From Terriglobia bacterium (GTDB lineage Bacteria; Acidobacteriota; Terriglobia; Bryobacterales; Bryobacteraceae): 64,000 nucleotides of DNA. The notes beneath the pieces were generated by a model that did not search any database, was not told the origin of the DNA, and was given only the letters and a program-made list of their open reading frames with translations. Position 1 is the stretch's first letter. Each line of letters begins with the position of its first letter. The position numbers were made by a program, and so were the translations under genes. The stretch spans positions 1 to 64,000 of the forward strand of contig JAIQFN010000027.1 in the NCBI GenBank assembly GCA_020073265.1, given 5' to 3'. Positions 28,279-35,424 of the stretch are shown one piece after another.

Positions 28279-29002
28279 ACCTGTCCTTCTTTCTGCGGAC
28301 CATGAAGGAAAGCAGATCTTTTGTTTTGAATCTCCTGCGGGCGTAGTCCCCTACTGGCGTCAGCAGCTTGTCCGCAACATATCGATCCAGTGTTCTTAGT
28401 GTAACTCCGAGAGCCGTAGCGGCCTGTCTCTTGTTGACGATCTCTTTGTCTTTCAGAAGTTCTGGCTTCGGTTCGAGGAAACGGCGCTTCTTGTCTGCAG
28501 GAACCAATTCCGTAGAGGCCGACGGCGACTCTCGCCCTGGAGGCCCCGCATTTGGCGATTGCTCCACTTTGAGCAGTAGGTCTTGATACGCCTTCCACTC
28601 GTTCGATTCCTCGATGATGTCTTTAACTTCTCGCGGGATATGGCCGAAATGGTCTGTCATCGGTAAGACAGGATAGTCTGGCCTGTCATATTCGGCATGA
28701 ACGCGACTTAGCACCTGTCGCAGGAAAGTGCGAGCCTCTTGATCTATTCGGTCACTGAACCATGGAGCACTAGCTCGGTGGCCCAATATGCACAGTTCTC
28801 TTGCGAATGCTAAGAAAACCGGTAGTGCGTATACGTTCAGCACCTGCCGATTGCCGCAGGGGTCTGAACTGACATATAAGAGCCGTAGCTCAGGCTTAGA
28901 TGTTCGGGCTGTACGTAGAGCGCGACTAGCTGCGATCTCTGCACTGATGACAGACTTTCGCGCGTCTCCAGAAAAGTCCGGTGGCAAGCTCGGAAGTTCC
29001 AT
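28277..29002 (-). CDS. Helix-turn-helix protein with unrecognised N-terminal domain
   Basis: A 241-residue protein. The C-terminal 55 residues form a MerR/excisionase-like winged helix-turn-helix (DKEIVNKRQAATALGVTLRTLDRYVADKLL..RRRFKTKDLLSFM). The N-terminal 180 residues (RLLYVSSDPCGNRQVLNVYALPVFLAFAREL, DHFGHIPREVKDIIEES) match nothing I know. The start at 29002 (MELPSLPPDF) is chosen because a longer frame begins with a TTG at 29077 inside a terminator-like hairpin. The gene is poorer in GC and more mixed in codon use than its neighbours, suggesting acquisition. Role: probably a transcription regulator or a directionality factor of a lost element. Confidence 0.6.
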   Translation of the reverse strand: MELPSLPPDFSGDARKSVISAEIAASRALRTARTSKPELRLLYVSSDPCGNRQVLNVYALPVFLAFARELCILGHRASAPWFSDRIDQEARTFLRQVLSRVHAEYDRPDYPVLPMTDHFGHIPREVKDIIEESNEWKAYQDLLLKVEQSPNAGPPGRESPSASTELVPADKKRRFLEPKPELLKDKEIVNKRQAATALGVTLRTLDRYVADKLLTPVGDYARRRFKTKDLLSFMVRRKKDR

Positions 29003-29061
29003 CGGGGCTCTTGCATCCAGCAAGGATGAAGGGCTACGATTGGGGTGTTCAGTTTCCCTAT

Positions 29062-29103
29062 CGAAAGCCCCTGGCAATCCCTGCCGGGGTTTTCGTTTTT
29101 TTT
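29062..29103 (+). terminator. Intrinsic terminator on the plus strand with no evident gene
   Basis: Hairpin with CGAAA/TTTCG, CCCC/GGGG and GGCA/TGCC arms (two single-base bulges, loop near 29077-29081) followed by eight T at 29096-29103. Orientation is plus-strand, but the nearest plus-strand gene upstream is over 7 kb away, since both flanking genes are on the minus strand. It may end an antisense or unannotated RNA. Confidence 0.6.
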
Positions 29104-29138
29104 AGAACATCCATTCTATCGATTTTATGGATCGACGC

Positions 29139-29414
29139 TTAGGACTGGTTTGACTCATCCCGTTTCTTTGGCCTTCCACCAGCCCGCGTCTTACGCATAG
29201 CCGCGATCTTCCGGAAGTATTCAGGGCCGCGCTCGGCTGTTGAAAGTCCGCCCTTGCGACCGCGCTTCACTGCGGCCGTCGTAACGGCCCTAGCGAGCCG
29301 TTCTGTGCGTTGTATGGCATCAGCGATGAGAGATCTGGATTGCTCTAACGTGGCCGCTTCTTGCGCCAGGCGCAACGTCCGGGACAGCTTCTCAAACGCG
29401 GCTTCGTGGCTCAT
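29139..29414 (-). CDS. Small basic protein with RGxKGGL motif
   Basis: About 91 residues. The N-terminal half is an alpha-helical stretch (HEAAFEKLSRTLRLAQEAATLEQSRSLIADAIQRTERLA), and the C-terminal half is strongly basic (KRGRKGGLSTAERGPEYFRKIAAMRKTRAGGRPKK). The KGG-type core resembles short stress- or DNA-associated proteins, but I cannot name a family. The ATG at 29414 is taken because the conserved-looking helix begins there; an in-frame upstream start at 29477 is possible. It lies upstream of the HTH gene on the same strand, in the same AT-richer patch. Confidence 0.5.
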   Translation of the reverse strand: MSHEAAFEKLSRTLRLAQEAATLEQSRSLIADAIQRTERLARAVTTAAVKRGRKGGLSTAERGPEYFRKIAAMRKTRAGGRPKKRDESNQS

Positions 29415-29534
29415 GCATGCCTCAAAGCTAACAGCAAGCGCCTTGTGGTTCAAGTGGCTCGTTTGGGCGAAGGACACAGAATTAGCGGACCACCCGCCGG
29501 AAAGCCAAACGATATCATGGAACCAGGGGGTTTT

Positions 29535-29819
29535 ATGCGTAACTGGGGAATCCTGACGGCTCTGGTCCTGGCCGCTTCACTCGCCGCCTGCAGCCATCGC
29601 GACGTCCGCGACACCCGGCACGAAGTGCGCAAGGAGCTGGACGACGCCAAGCGCCAGATGCACGACAGCCTCAAAGAAGCGAACCGTGACGCTCGCGACG
29701 CCCTCCGCCAGGCGCGCGAGGACGTCCGTGATGCGGTTCGGGATGCGCACCGCGAGGTGCGAGACGCCATCCGGGACGCGCGCCCCAACGGACGTCGCGA
29801 CCCCGAAAGCGATCGCTAG
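29535..29819 (+). CDS. Small lipoprotein with charged amphipathic repeats
   Basis: A 94-residue lipoprotein with a signal peptide (MRNWGILTALVLAASLAAC, lipobox LAAC at Cys19). The mature part is almost wholly Arg/Asp/Ala/Glu, repeating a pattern like (R)DARDALRQAREDVRDAVRDA with an 11-residue-type periodicity, as in a long straight amphipathic helix. AGGGGG precedes the ATG at 29535. Such helices suggest an envelope tether or spacer, comparable in style to Lpp or apolipoprotein-like proteins, but no family is recognised. It lies just before the BlaI/M56 module. Confidence 0.75.
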   Translation: MRNWGILTALVLAASLAACSHRDVRDTRHEVRKELDDAKRQMHDSLKEANRDARDALRQAREDVRDAVRDAHREVRDAIRDARPNGRRDPESDR

Positions 29820-29983
29820 TAAATTCGCGTTCACCGCCTTCACCGGCTCGGATCTATCGGCGCGTCTTGGGCTTCCGGACTCCCCGGCGCAGCGCCGCCC
29901 CAGGCGAGGCATATCATTTTCCTGATGGGAAGGTGACGCGCGATCGGGCCGCGACAATGCGAAATTACAAAACGAACCCAAAT

Positions 29984-30028
29984 GTGGCGCACGCACTCCT
30001 GCGTGCCGCGTTCACACTCGTGTGAACG
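29984..30028 (+). repeat. REP-A palindromic repeat, copy 3
   Basis: A 45-bp copy in the plus orientation with both hairpins intact: GCACGCA-CTCC-TGCGTGC and CGTTCACAC-TC-GTGTGAACG. It sits between the small lipoprotein and the promoter of the BlaI-type gene. Confidence 0.85.
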
Positions 30029-30052
30029 TATTTCACAGCAAAATATTTTCCC

Positions 30053-30097
30053 TTGACGCCCGTCGCGGCTTGTGCTAATTTTTTAGCATGTTGCTAA
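30053..30097 (+). promoter_or_regulatory. Promoter with overlapping BlaI-type operators
   Basis: TTGACG (30053-30058), a 17-base spacer and TAATTT (30076-30081) form a good sigma70 promoter. The -10 region overlaps the perfect inverted repeat TGCTAA-TTTT-TTAGCA (30073-30088), whose right arm also pairs with TGCTAA at 30092-30097 across TGT. The repressor encoded just downstream is the natural candidate to bind here, giving autoregulation. Confidence 0.7.
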
Positions 30098-30119
30098 GCA
30101 CTAAGCAGGAGCCGGGCCG

Positions 30120-30503
30120 GTGAGCGCGCTCGCCGGACTGAGCCGCCGCGAGCGCCAGATCCTGGAGATCCTCATCGAGCGCGGCAAGGCCTCGGCCTCG
30201 GACGTGCGCGCCGCCATGCCGGACGCCCCCAGCTATTCCGCGGTCCGAACCCTGTTGCGCGTGCTCGAAGAGAAAGGCCACGTCCGCCACAAAGCCGAGG
30301 GCCTGCGCTACGTCTACCTTCCCACCATCGCGCGCGAGAAGGCCAAGCGCACCGCGGTCAAGCACTTGCTTAAGACTTATTTCAACGGTTCGCCGGAGCA
30401 GATCGTCGCGGCGCTGCTGGACGTCTCCTCCGCCGGACTCACGCGCGAGGAGCTGGACCGCATGGCGGAAATGATCGAGAAGGCAAAGCAGGAGGGCAAA
30501 TGA
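30120..30503 (+). CDS. BlaI/MecI-family transcriptional repressor
   Basis: A 127-residue winged-helix repressor of the BlaI/MecI/CopY family. LSRRERQILEILIERGKASASDVRAAMP..SYSAVRTLLRVLEEKGHVRHKAEGLRYVYLP is the DNA-binding domain (residues about 8-70); the C-terminal dimerisation part contains AALLDVSSAGLTREELDRMAEMIEKAK. In the classical system BlaR1 proteolysis releases BlaI from DNA. The GTG start at 30120 has AGGAG nine bases upstream. The stop overlaps the M56 gene by 4 bases (ATGA). Promoter and inverted-repeat operators lie immediately upstream. No beta-lactamase gene is in the window, so the regulon is something else. Confidence 0.92.
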   Translation: MSALAGLSRRERQILEILIERGKASASDVRAAMPDAPSYSAVRTLLRVLEEKGHVRHKAEGLRYVYLPTIAREKAKRTAVKHLLKTYFNGSPEQIVAALLDVSSAGLTREELDRMAEMIEKAKQEGK

Positions 30504-32308
30504 ACGAAGCATTTTGGTTTTCAATCCTGGCGAGTGTCGCGCTGAAGAGCAGCATGGTGCTGGGCGTGGCCTGTGTGGCCGCACTCATTCTCCGCCGCGG
30601 TTCCGCCGCCATGCGGCATCTTTTGTGGACGGCCGCCCTGACCGCCGTGCTGGTCCTGCCGCTGTTCTCCATCTCGCTGCCCGCTTGGCGCGTTCCTTCC
30701 ATGGGAACGCTGGCGCCCGGTGTCGCCGCGCTGTTCGAAACCACCGCCGTTTCCGGCACGGACGCCGCTACAGCGAAGCTTCCCACGGCAGCAGCCCCCG
30801 CGAAACCCGCGCCGCGGCGTCCCGACTGGCGTCTCACTCTGATGCTGCTCTGGTCGGCCGGCGTCGTGGCATCGCTCGCTCAACTGCTGGTCGCCTGCGT
30901 TGCATTGTGGCGCGTGCGACGCTCTGCCCGGCCTTCGCCCGACCGGCAGATCGCCTTGCAACTGGCGCGCGAGCTCGGAATTCGGCATGCGGTGCCGGTG
31001 CTCGAGACTTCCGACGGAAGCATGCCGATGACCTGCGGCTTCCTGCGCCCCGCTATCCTGATGCCGCGCGATGCAGCGCGCTGGAGCGAAGAGCGGCGCC
31101 GCATCGTCCTGCTGCATGAGCTCGCGCACGTGCGCCGCTGCGACGTCGCCACCCATATCCTGGCGCGCTGCGGCGTGGTTCTGAATTGGTGGAATCCGCT
31201 CGCCTGGATCGCCTGGCGCGAATTCCTCAAGGAACGCGAGCGCGCCACCGACGATCTGGTGCTCAACTCCGGCGCGCGTGCTTCCGACTACGCCGGCCAT
31301 CTGCTGGACGTGGCGCGTGGCATGCAATCCTCACCCGCGCTGGCATCGGCCGCGGTCGCCATGGCGCGCCGCTCGCAACTGGAAGGGCGGCTCATTGCCA
31401 TTCTCGATTCCCGCGTGAACCGGAAGACCGCCGGCCGTGCATCCGCGCTGGCCGCGGTGGTGGCAGCAGTCGCGATGGTTGCCCCATTCGCCGCCGTGCG
31501 CGCCCAGGACCAAGCGACTTCTCCGAAACCAGCGCGCCCCGCAACACCTGCGTCAGGCTCCGGCGGCCAGCGAGCCGACGACGGCGGCGCCCTCGCCCAA
31601 CTGCGCGATCCTGAAAAGAGACCCAACCCGCCCCAGGGAGCTGTGGTGTTCAAATCTCAGGCTCGTGACAACCCGCCTGAATCGGCGAACGAATTGATGC
31701 ACCTCGGCGTAATTGCCCTTCGCGACAAAAACTACCCGCAGGCCATAGACTTTTTTCAGCGATCCCAAGGCCTCGATCCGAAACTGGCCGGCCGCACCCA
31801 GATGTGGATGGCTCTAGCCAACGAGCGCGAGTCGAACACACCGGACGCCGACGCGCTCTATCGATCTGCTTTGGCGCTCGCGGATCCGGACTCCAAGGAT
31901 GCCGCCACTGTCATGGAACTCTACGCCCGTTTCTTGAAAGACCAGGGGCGCTCTGAAGAGGCGAAGCCCATGTCCGATCGCGCCACCGAGCTTCGCAAAT
32001 CCCCGGCACCCGTTACCACTGCTATGCGCATTGGGGCCGGCGTCTCTCCGCCCAGGATCGTTTCCAAAGTCGACCCCGAATACACCGATGAGGCCCGCGC
32101 CGCTAAGTACGAAGGAACGGTCGTTCTCTTCGTCGAGCTTGACCCGGACGGAATCGCCCGCAACATTCAGGTCGTCAAGAGCCTGGGACTCGGCCTCGAC
32201 GACAAAGCGATCGCCGCGGTGAGTCAATGGAGATTCAATCCCGCCCAGAAGAACGGTGAACCCGTGACCGTACAAGCCACCATCGAAGTGAATTTCCGGC
32301 TGCTTTGA
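30500..32308 (+). CDS. BlaR1-like M56 metallopeptidase fused to TPR and TonB C-terminal domain
   Basis: A 602-residue protein. Two N-terminal helices, a third near 112-135 and the zinc-protease motif HELAH (206-210) form the M56 peptidase, which probably has a fourth helix near 325-345. Instead of the penicillin-binding sensor of BlaR1 it continues with a Pro/Ala linker, TPR-like helices (about 395-480; ANELMHLGVIALRDKNYPQAIDFFQRSQ) and a TonB C-terminal domain (about 505-602; PRIVSKVDPEYTDEARAAKYEGTVVL..VVKSLGLGLDDKAIAAVSQWRFNPA). It is coupled to the BlaI-type repressor. The extracytoplasmic TPR/TonB module may sense or bind an envelope ligand or protein; this is inference. Confidence 0.88.
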   Translation: MNEAFWFSILASVALKSSMVLGVACVAALILRRGSAAMRHLLWTAALTAVLVLPLFSISLPAWRVPSMGTLAPGVAALFETTAVSGTDAATAKLPTAAAPAKPAPRRPDWRLTLMLLWSAGVVASLAQLLVACVALWRVRRSARPSPDRQIALQLARELGIRHAVPVLETSDGSMPMTCGFLRPAILMPRDAARWSEERRRIVLLHELAHVRRCDVATHILARCGVVLNWWNPLAWIAWREFLKERERATDDLVLNSGARASDYAGHLLDVARGMQSSPALASAAVAMARRSQLEGRLIAILDSRVNRKTAGRASALAAVVAAVAMVAPFAAVRAQDQATSPKPARPATPASGSGGQRADDGGALAQLRDPEKRPNPPQGAVVFKSQARDNPPESANELMHLGVIALRDKNYPQAIDFFQRSQGLDPKLAGRTQMWMALANERESNTPDADALYRSALALADPDSKDAATVMELYARFLKDQGRSEEAKPMSDRATELRKSPAPVTTAMRIGAGVSPPRIVSKVDPEYTDEARAAKYEGTVVLFVELDPDGIARNIQVVKSLGLGLDDKAIAAVSQWRFNPAQKNGEPVTVQATIEVNFRLL

Positions 32309-32311
32309 CCG

Positions 32312-33472
32312 CTACTCGGAAGACTTGTAAATGATCTCGTCGCCGTAGTGATTCTTCTCGAGGAACGGCTTGTACCCCGCTTGGCCGCGCACGTACACGC
32401 TCAAAAACGCCAGCGCGTACGCGTCGATGAGCTTGTGCGATTCCGCAGGCGGCAAGTACGTCACGTCCTGATCGGGCGCCGTGTTCACGCGCTTGCCCTG
32501 GCCGATCCCGTTTCCATAATTCGGGTTGTACTGGTCCACGCTGGTGAAGGTGTAATGACCGGCATCCTTGATCTCGACGAAATATTTCGGCCCTTTGGAA
32601 ACCTCGTAGTAGTTGCGGTTGCGCGCGTTGCCCTGCGCGCGCAGCGTGGCGTCCTCGGTGCCGATCATCATGAAGATCGGCGTGCTGAAATTGGTGCGAT
32701 CGCCAACCGGCCCGCCCGGCGCCAGCATGACTCCGGCCTTCACGCGCCGCTCTTGCTCGACGACGTTCTCGGTGGTCGATCCACCGAACGACATCCCCGC
32801 CGCCGCAACCTGGTCAAGATCCACGCGTCCGGCGAACCGGCTGTCGCCGCCGTTGTTCATGCGCGTCATCGCGTCGATCAGGAAGCTCACGTCCTTGGGC
32901 CGGTCCTTCGCCGAGGCCTGACCGCGCGGCCCGCCCGCCTTCACCACCTGGTTGTTCACGATGGTGAAGCGGCTGTTGCCGATGTGATCCGCCGCCATCA
33001 CGATGAACCCATGCGAGGCCAGGAACTCGGTGAAGTAAACGTATCCGACGCGCGTTCCGCCGCTGCCATGCGAGAACACCACCAGCGGCCACTTGCCGTC
33101 CCGGACTTGCGCGTCGCGAACGCCGGCATTCTGATAGGTGCGATCCAGTTCGGCGATCGTCAATCCTTTCTTATAGCCGCTCAGAGCGTCCTCGGCCTCG
33201 GCGATGGAATTCGGCACCACGCCCCGCAGAATAAATTCCGAGTACTTGTTCTTCGGCATCCCGCGCGCCGCGTCGACGGCCGGATACCAGATCTCGGTGC
33301 GCAACGGCCTCGGCCCATTCAGCTCGGCATCCGGACGGCTGGCGTCGTCCAACTGCAGGCTGGTGACGCCCACCGGATACGGCCCCCATTGCTCCGGATT
33401 GCGCACTTCCTGAGCCAGCGCCACGAGCGCACCGGCGAGCGAGAGAATCAGAATTTTTTGAGCGGCGGTCAT
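32312..33472 (-). CDS. Exported alpha/beta hydrolase (dienelactone-hydrolase/PAF-acetylhydrolase-like)
   Basis: A 386-residue protein with a signal peptide (MTAAQKILILSLAGALVALAQ) and an alpha/beta-hydrolase fold. The oxyanion/first-strand region is LVVFSHGSGGTRVGY, the nucleophile elbow GMSFGGST, and a late HYTFTS may supply the histidine. PLRTEIWYPAVD near the N-terminus is typical of predicted dienelactone hydrolases and PAF-acetylhydrolase-like esterases. A TATAAT (minus strand, 33481-33486) lies nine bases before the ATG, which would make a nearly leaderless transcript. It is 48 bases downstream of the VOC gene. Exact substrate unknown. Confidence 0.82.
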   Translation of the reverse strand: MTAAQKILILSLAGALVALAQEVRNPEQWGPYPVGVTSLQLDDASRPDAELNGPRPLRTEIWYPAVDAARGMPKNKYSEFILRGVVPNSIAEAEDALSGYKKGLTIAELDRTYQNAGVRDAQVRDGKWPLVVFSHGSGGTRVGYVYFTEFLASHGFIVMAADHIGNSRFTIVNNQVVKAGGPRGQASAKDRPKDVSFLIDAMTRMNNGGDSRFAGRVDLDQVAAAGMSFGGSTTENVVEQERRVKAGVMLAPGGPVGDRTNFSTPIFMMIGTEDATLRAQGNARNRNYYEVSKGPKYFVEIKDAGHYTFTSVDQYNPNYGNGIGQGKRVNTAPDQDVTYLPPAESHKLIDAYALAFLSVYVRGQAGYKPFLEKNHYGDEIIYKSSE

Positions 33473-33520
33473 GACTCCGTATTATATAGGCTTGTCAGCA
33501 AGACCAGCCGAAGGCGTGAG

Positions 33521-34360
33521 CTACGCCGTCCGCGGCGCCATCACTTGGACCAGGATGTTTTCCGGATCGTGGAATTCGGGCGCGCCGGCCACTTCGGGCG
33601 GCTGCGTCCTGGCTCCAGCCGCTTCCAGCTTCTTGATGACGGCGTCGTAATCGAACTTCGGCGACAAGACGCAGAAGTGATCCACGCCCACCGGATGCGT
33701 AGCGTCGGCGGCCGTCACCGCGATCCTGGACCGGCCCGCCTGGAAGAAGATGCGCCCGTTGCTGTTGCGCTGCGTCACCGGCCCGAAGAGCTTCGCATAG
33801 AATTGCTCGGACCTGGGCAGATCGGAAACACGCAGCAGCACGTGATCGAGGCCGGCTGGCGGGAAGATCACGCTGCTTGCAGGAATCTGCTCGGCCGTCG
33901 CGGTGGCGCCCAGATCGTTCCAGGAATTCATCTTGAAGAACTGGAGCTGGATGCCGTCGGGATCGGCGACAAACCATCCGACTTGCGTTTCGCGCGGCTT
34001 CAGCCCAAGCGCTTCGAGGCTTCTCTTCACGCTGGTCATCTCGAACCCGTCGATGCCTACGCAAATGTGATCCACTCGATGCGCCGGCTGGCCTTCGGCC
34101 GGTGGAGCGATGGCAACGTAACACGGACCGAGCTTCAGATAGCGCCGCGTGCTGCGGTTGTCTTTCAATACGGTGTTGCCGAAGATACGCGAGTAAAATG
34201 CGACCGCTCGGTCGACATCCGTTACCGCAATGGCAACGTGATCGAGCGCCACGAAATGCAGAGCGCCGTCCGTATCGGCCACAACTTTCCGTGCTGCCGC
34301 CGCGCCCGCGGCCAGCGTGGTCAAGACCTGCCGCCGGTTCAAACCGATCGATGAAGCCAT
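33521..34360 (-). CDS. VOC-family (glyoxalase/dioxygenase fold) exported protein
   Basis: A 279-residue protein starting with a twin-arginine-type signal (LNRRQVLTTLAAGAAAARK) and containing two vicinal-oxygen-chelate modules: one from ALDHVAIAVTDVDRAVAFYSRIFG to WFVADPDGIQLQFFK (residues about 37-150), and one from GLDHVLLRVSDLPRSEQFYAKLFG to EFHDPENILVQVMAP (about 170-277). Paired betaalphabetabetabeta modules of this type bind a divalent metal in glyoxalases and extradiol dioxygenases; first-module metal ligands His and Glu are not all evident. The ATG follows AGGAGGAG and lies 16 bases after the dehalogenase-like gene, so the two are one operon. Confidence 0.82.
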   Translation of the reverse strand: MASSIGLNRRQVLTTLAAGAAAARKVVADTDGALHFVALDHVAIAVTDVDRAVAFYSRIFGNTVLKDNRSTRRYLKLGPCYVAIAPPAEGQPAHRVDHICVGIDGFEMTSVKRSLEALGLKPRETQVGWFVADPDGIQLQFFKMNSWNDLGATATAEQIPASSVIFPPAGLDHVLLRVSDLPRSEQFYAKLFGPVTQRNSNGRIFFQAGRSRIAVTAADATHPVGVDHFCVLSPKFDYDAVIKKLEAAGARTQPPEVAGAPEFHDPENILVQVMAPRTA

Positions 34361-34376
34361 ACTCTCCTCCTTCGGA

Positions 34377-35345
34377 CTACGAGCGCAGGAACGCGCGCAA
34401 CTCGGCCAGCGTCTGGTCCGGCGTGGTCTCTTGCAACGAATGTCCGCCGGGGAGACCCTTGCCGGACGCGTTCGCGGCCCGTTCCTTCCAGGTCGCCAGC
34501 ACATCGTACATTCGGCCCATGGCGCCGTTGGCGGCCCACAGAGCCAGCAGCGGGCATTGGACCTTGCGGCTCATGTCGGCTTCGTCGTGCTCCAGGTCGA
34601 TGGACGCCGCCGCGCGGTAGTCCTCGCACATGGCGTGCACGGTGGCCGGATTCTTGAACGTCCGCACGTACTCGGAATGCACTTCCGAATTCCCGCGCCC
34701 CATATAAAACTCGATGCTGTTGTTGATCAGCGTCTCCGGGAATGGCGCCGGCTGGATCAGAAAGAACCAGTGGTAGTAGGCGGTGGCGAATTCCTTGGTG
34801 ACGTTATGGAAGAGCTTGTAAGTGGGCACGATGTCGATCACCGCCAGCTTGGTGACTTTGTCGGGATGATCCAGCGCCATGCGGTGCCCGACCCGGCCGC
34901 CGCGATCGTGGCCCACTAGCGCGAATTTCTCGAAACCGAAGTGCTTCATCACCTCGACGCCGTCCAGTGCCATCGCGCGCTTGGAATAATTCTCGTGATT
35001 CTTGCCGCCTTCCGGCTTGCTGCTGTCGCCGTAGCCGCGCAGGTCCGCGATGATGAGCGTGTACTCCTTGGCCAGCTCAGGCGCGATCTTGTACCAGGTG
35101 GCGTGCGATTGCGGCGCGCCGTGCCATAGCAGCAGCGGAGGTCCCTGCCCGCCCGACACGACGTGAATCGTCGCGCCGGAGGTTTGAACTTTGGATACCG
35201 TGAAACCGGGGAACAGCCGCGCGTCAGCAGCGGCCTCTTGCGCGTCCGCCGTCTGGAGGCTCTGAGCCGCGGCTCCCGCAAGCAGGGCCGTGGCGCCGCG
35301 GAGCAACTGGCGGCGCTCGAAGGTGAGAGGTTGTGTATCCGGCAT
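34377..35345 (-). CDS. Haloacetate-dehalogenase-like alpha/beta hydrolase with Tat signal
   Basis: A 322-residue protein. An N-terminal twin-arginine signal (FERRQLLRGATALLAGAAA) is followed by an alpha/beta hydrolase very close in pattern to fluoroacetate/haloacetate dehalogenases. The nucleophile elbow is GHDRGGRVGHR (Asp147 with the carboxylate-binding Arg148 and Arg151), the acid is in VIDIVPTY (Asp171), the halide-binding pair is YYHWFF (His192, Trp193), and the catalytic base is in GGHSLQE (His302). HAMCEDYRAAASIDLEHD is another family landmark. The ATG at 35345 is taken because the Tat signal begins there. Export of such an enzyme is unusual; relatives are mostly cytoplasmic. It heads the operon with the VOC gene. 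Confidence 0.82.
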   Translation of the reverse strand: MPDTQPLTFERRQLLRGATALLAGAAAQSLQTADAQEAAADARLFPGFTVSKVQTSGATIHVVSGGQGPPLLLWHGAPQSHATWYKIAPELAKEYTLIIADLRGYGDSSKPEGGKNHENYSKRAMALDGVEVMKHFGFEKFALVGHDRGGRVGHRMALDHPDKVTKLAVIDIVPTYKLFHNVTKEFATAYYHWFFLIQPAPFPETLINNSIEFYMGRGNSEVHSEYVRTFKNPATVHAMCEDYRAAASIDLEHDEADMSRKVQCPLLALWAANGAMGRMYDVLATWKERAANASGKGLPGGHSLQETTPDQTLAELRAFLRS

Positions 35346-35424
35346 GTTTTTTCCTCTACCAAGAGTACTCTTTCGACGCGGCCGCCGGAAGCCGCGCCGA
35401 GAAGCGTTCACCCGCCGTCAGCGG

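Noticed and set aside
30001-30052. REP-A copy 3 as the transcription terminator of the upstream lipoprotein
   Set aside because: The hairpins are strong but there is no T-tract directly after them, so they are treated as a repeat, not an intrinsic terminator.
32348-34354. Long plus-strand open frame of 668 codons opposite the hydrolase and VOC genes
   Set aside because: It is antisense to two well-supported genes, is rich in Arg/His/Gly as expected from the complement of GC-rich codons, and has no recognisable motif or ribosome-binding site. The same holds for the 795-codon frame at 48228-50615 and the 709-codon frame at 53113-55242.
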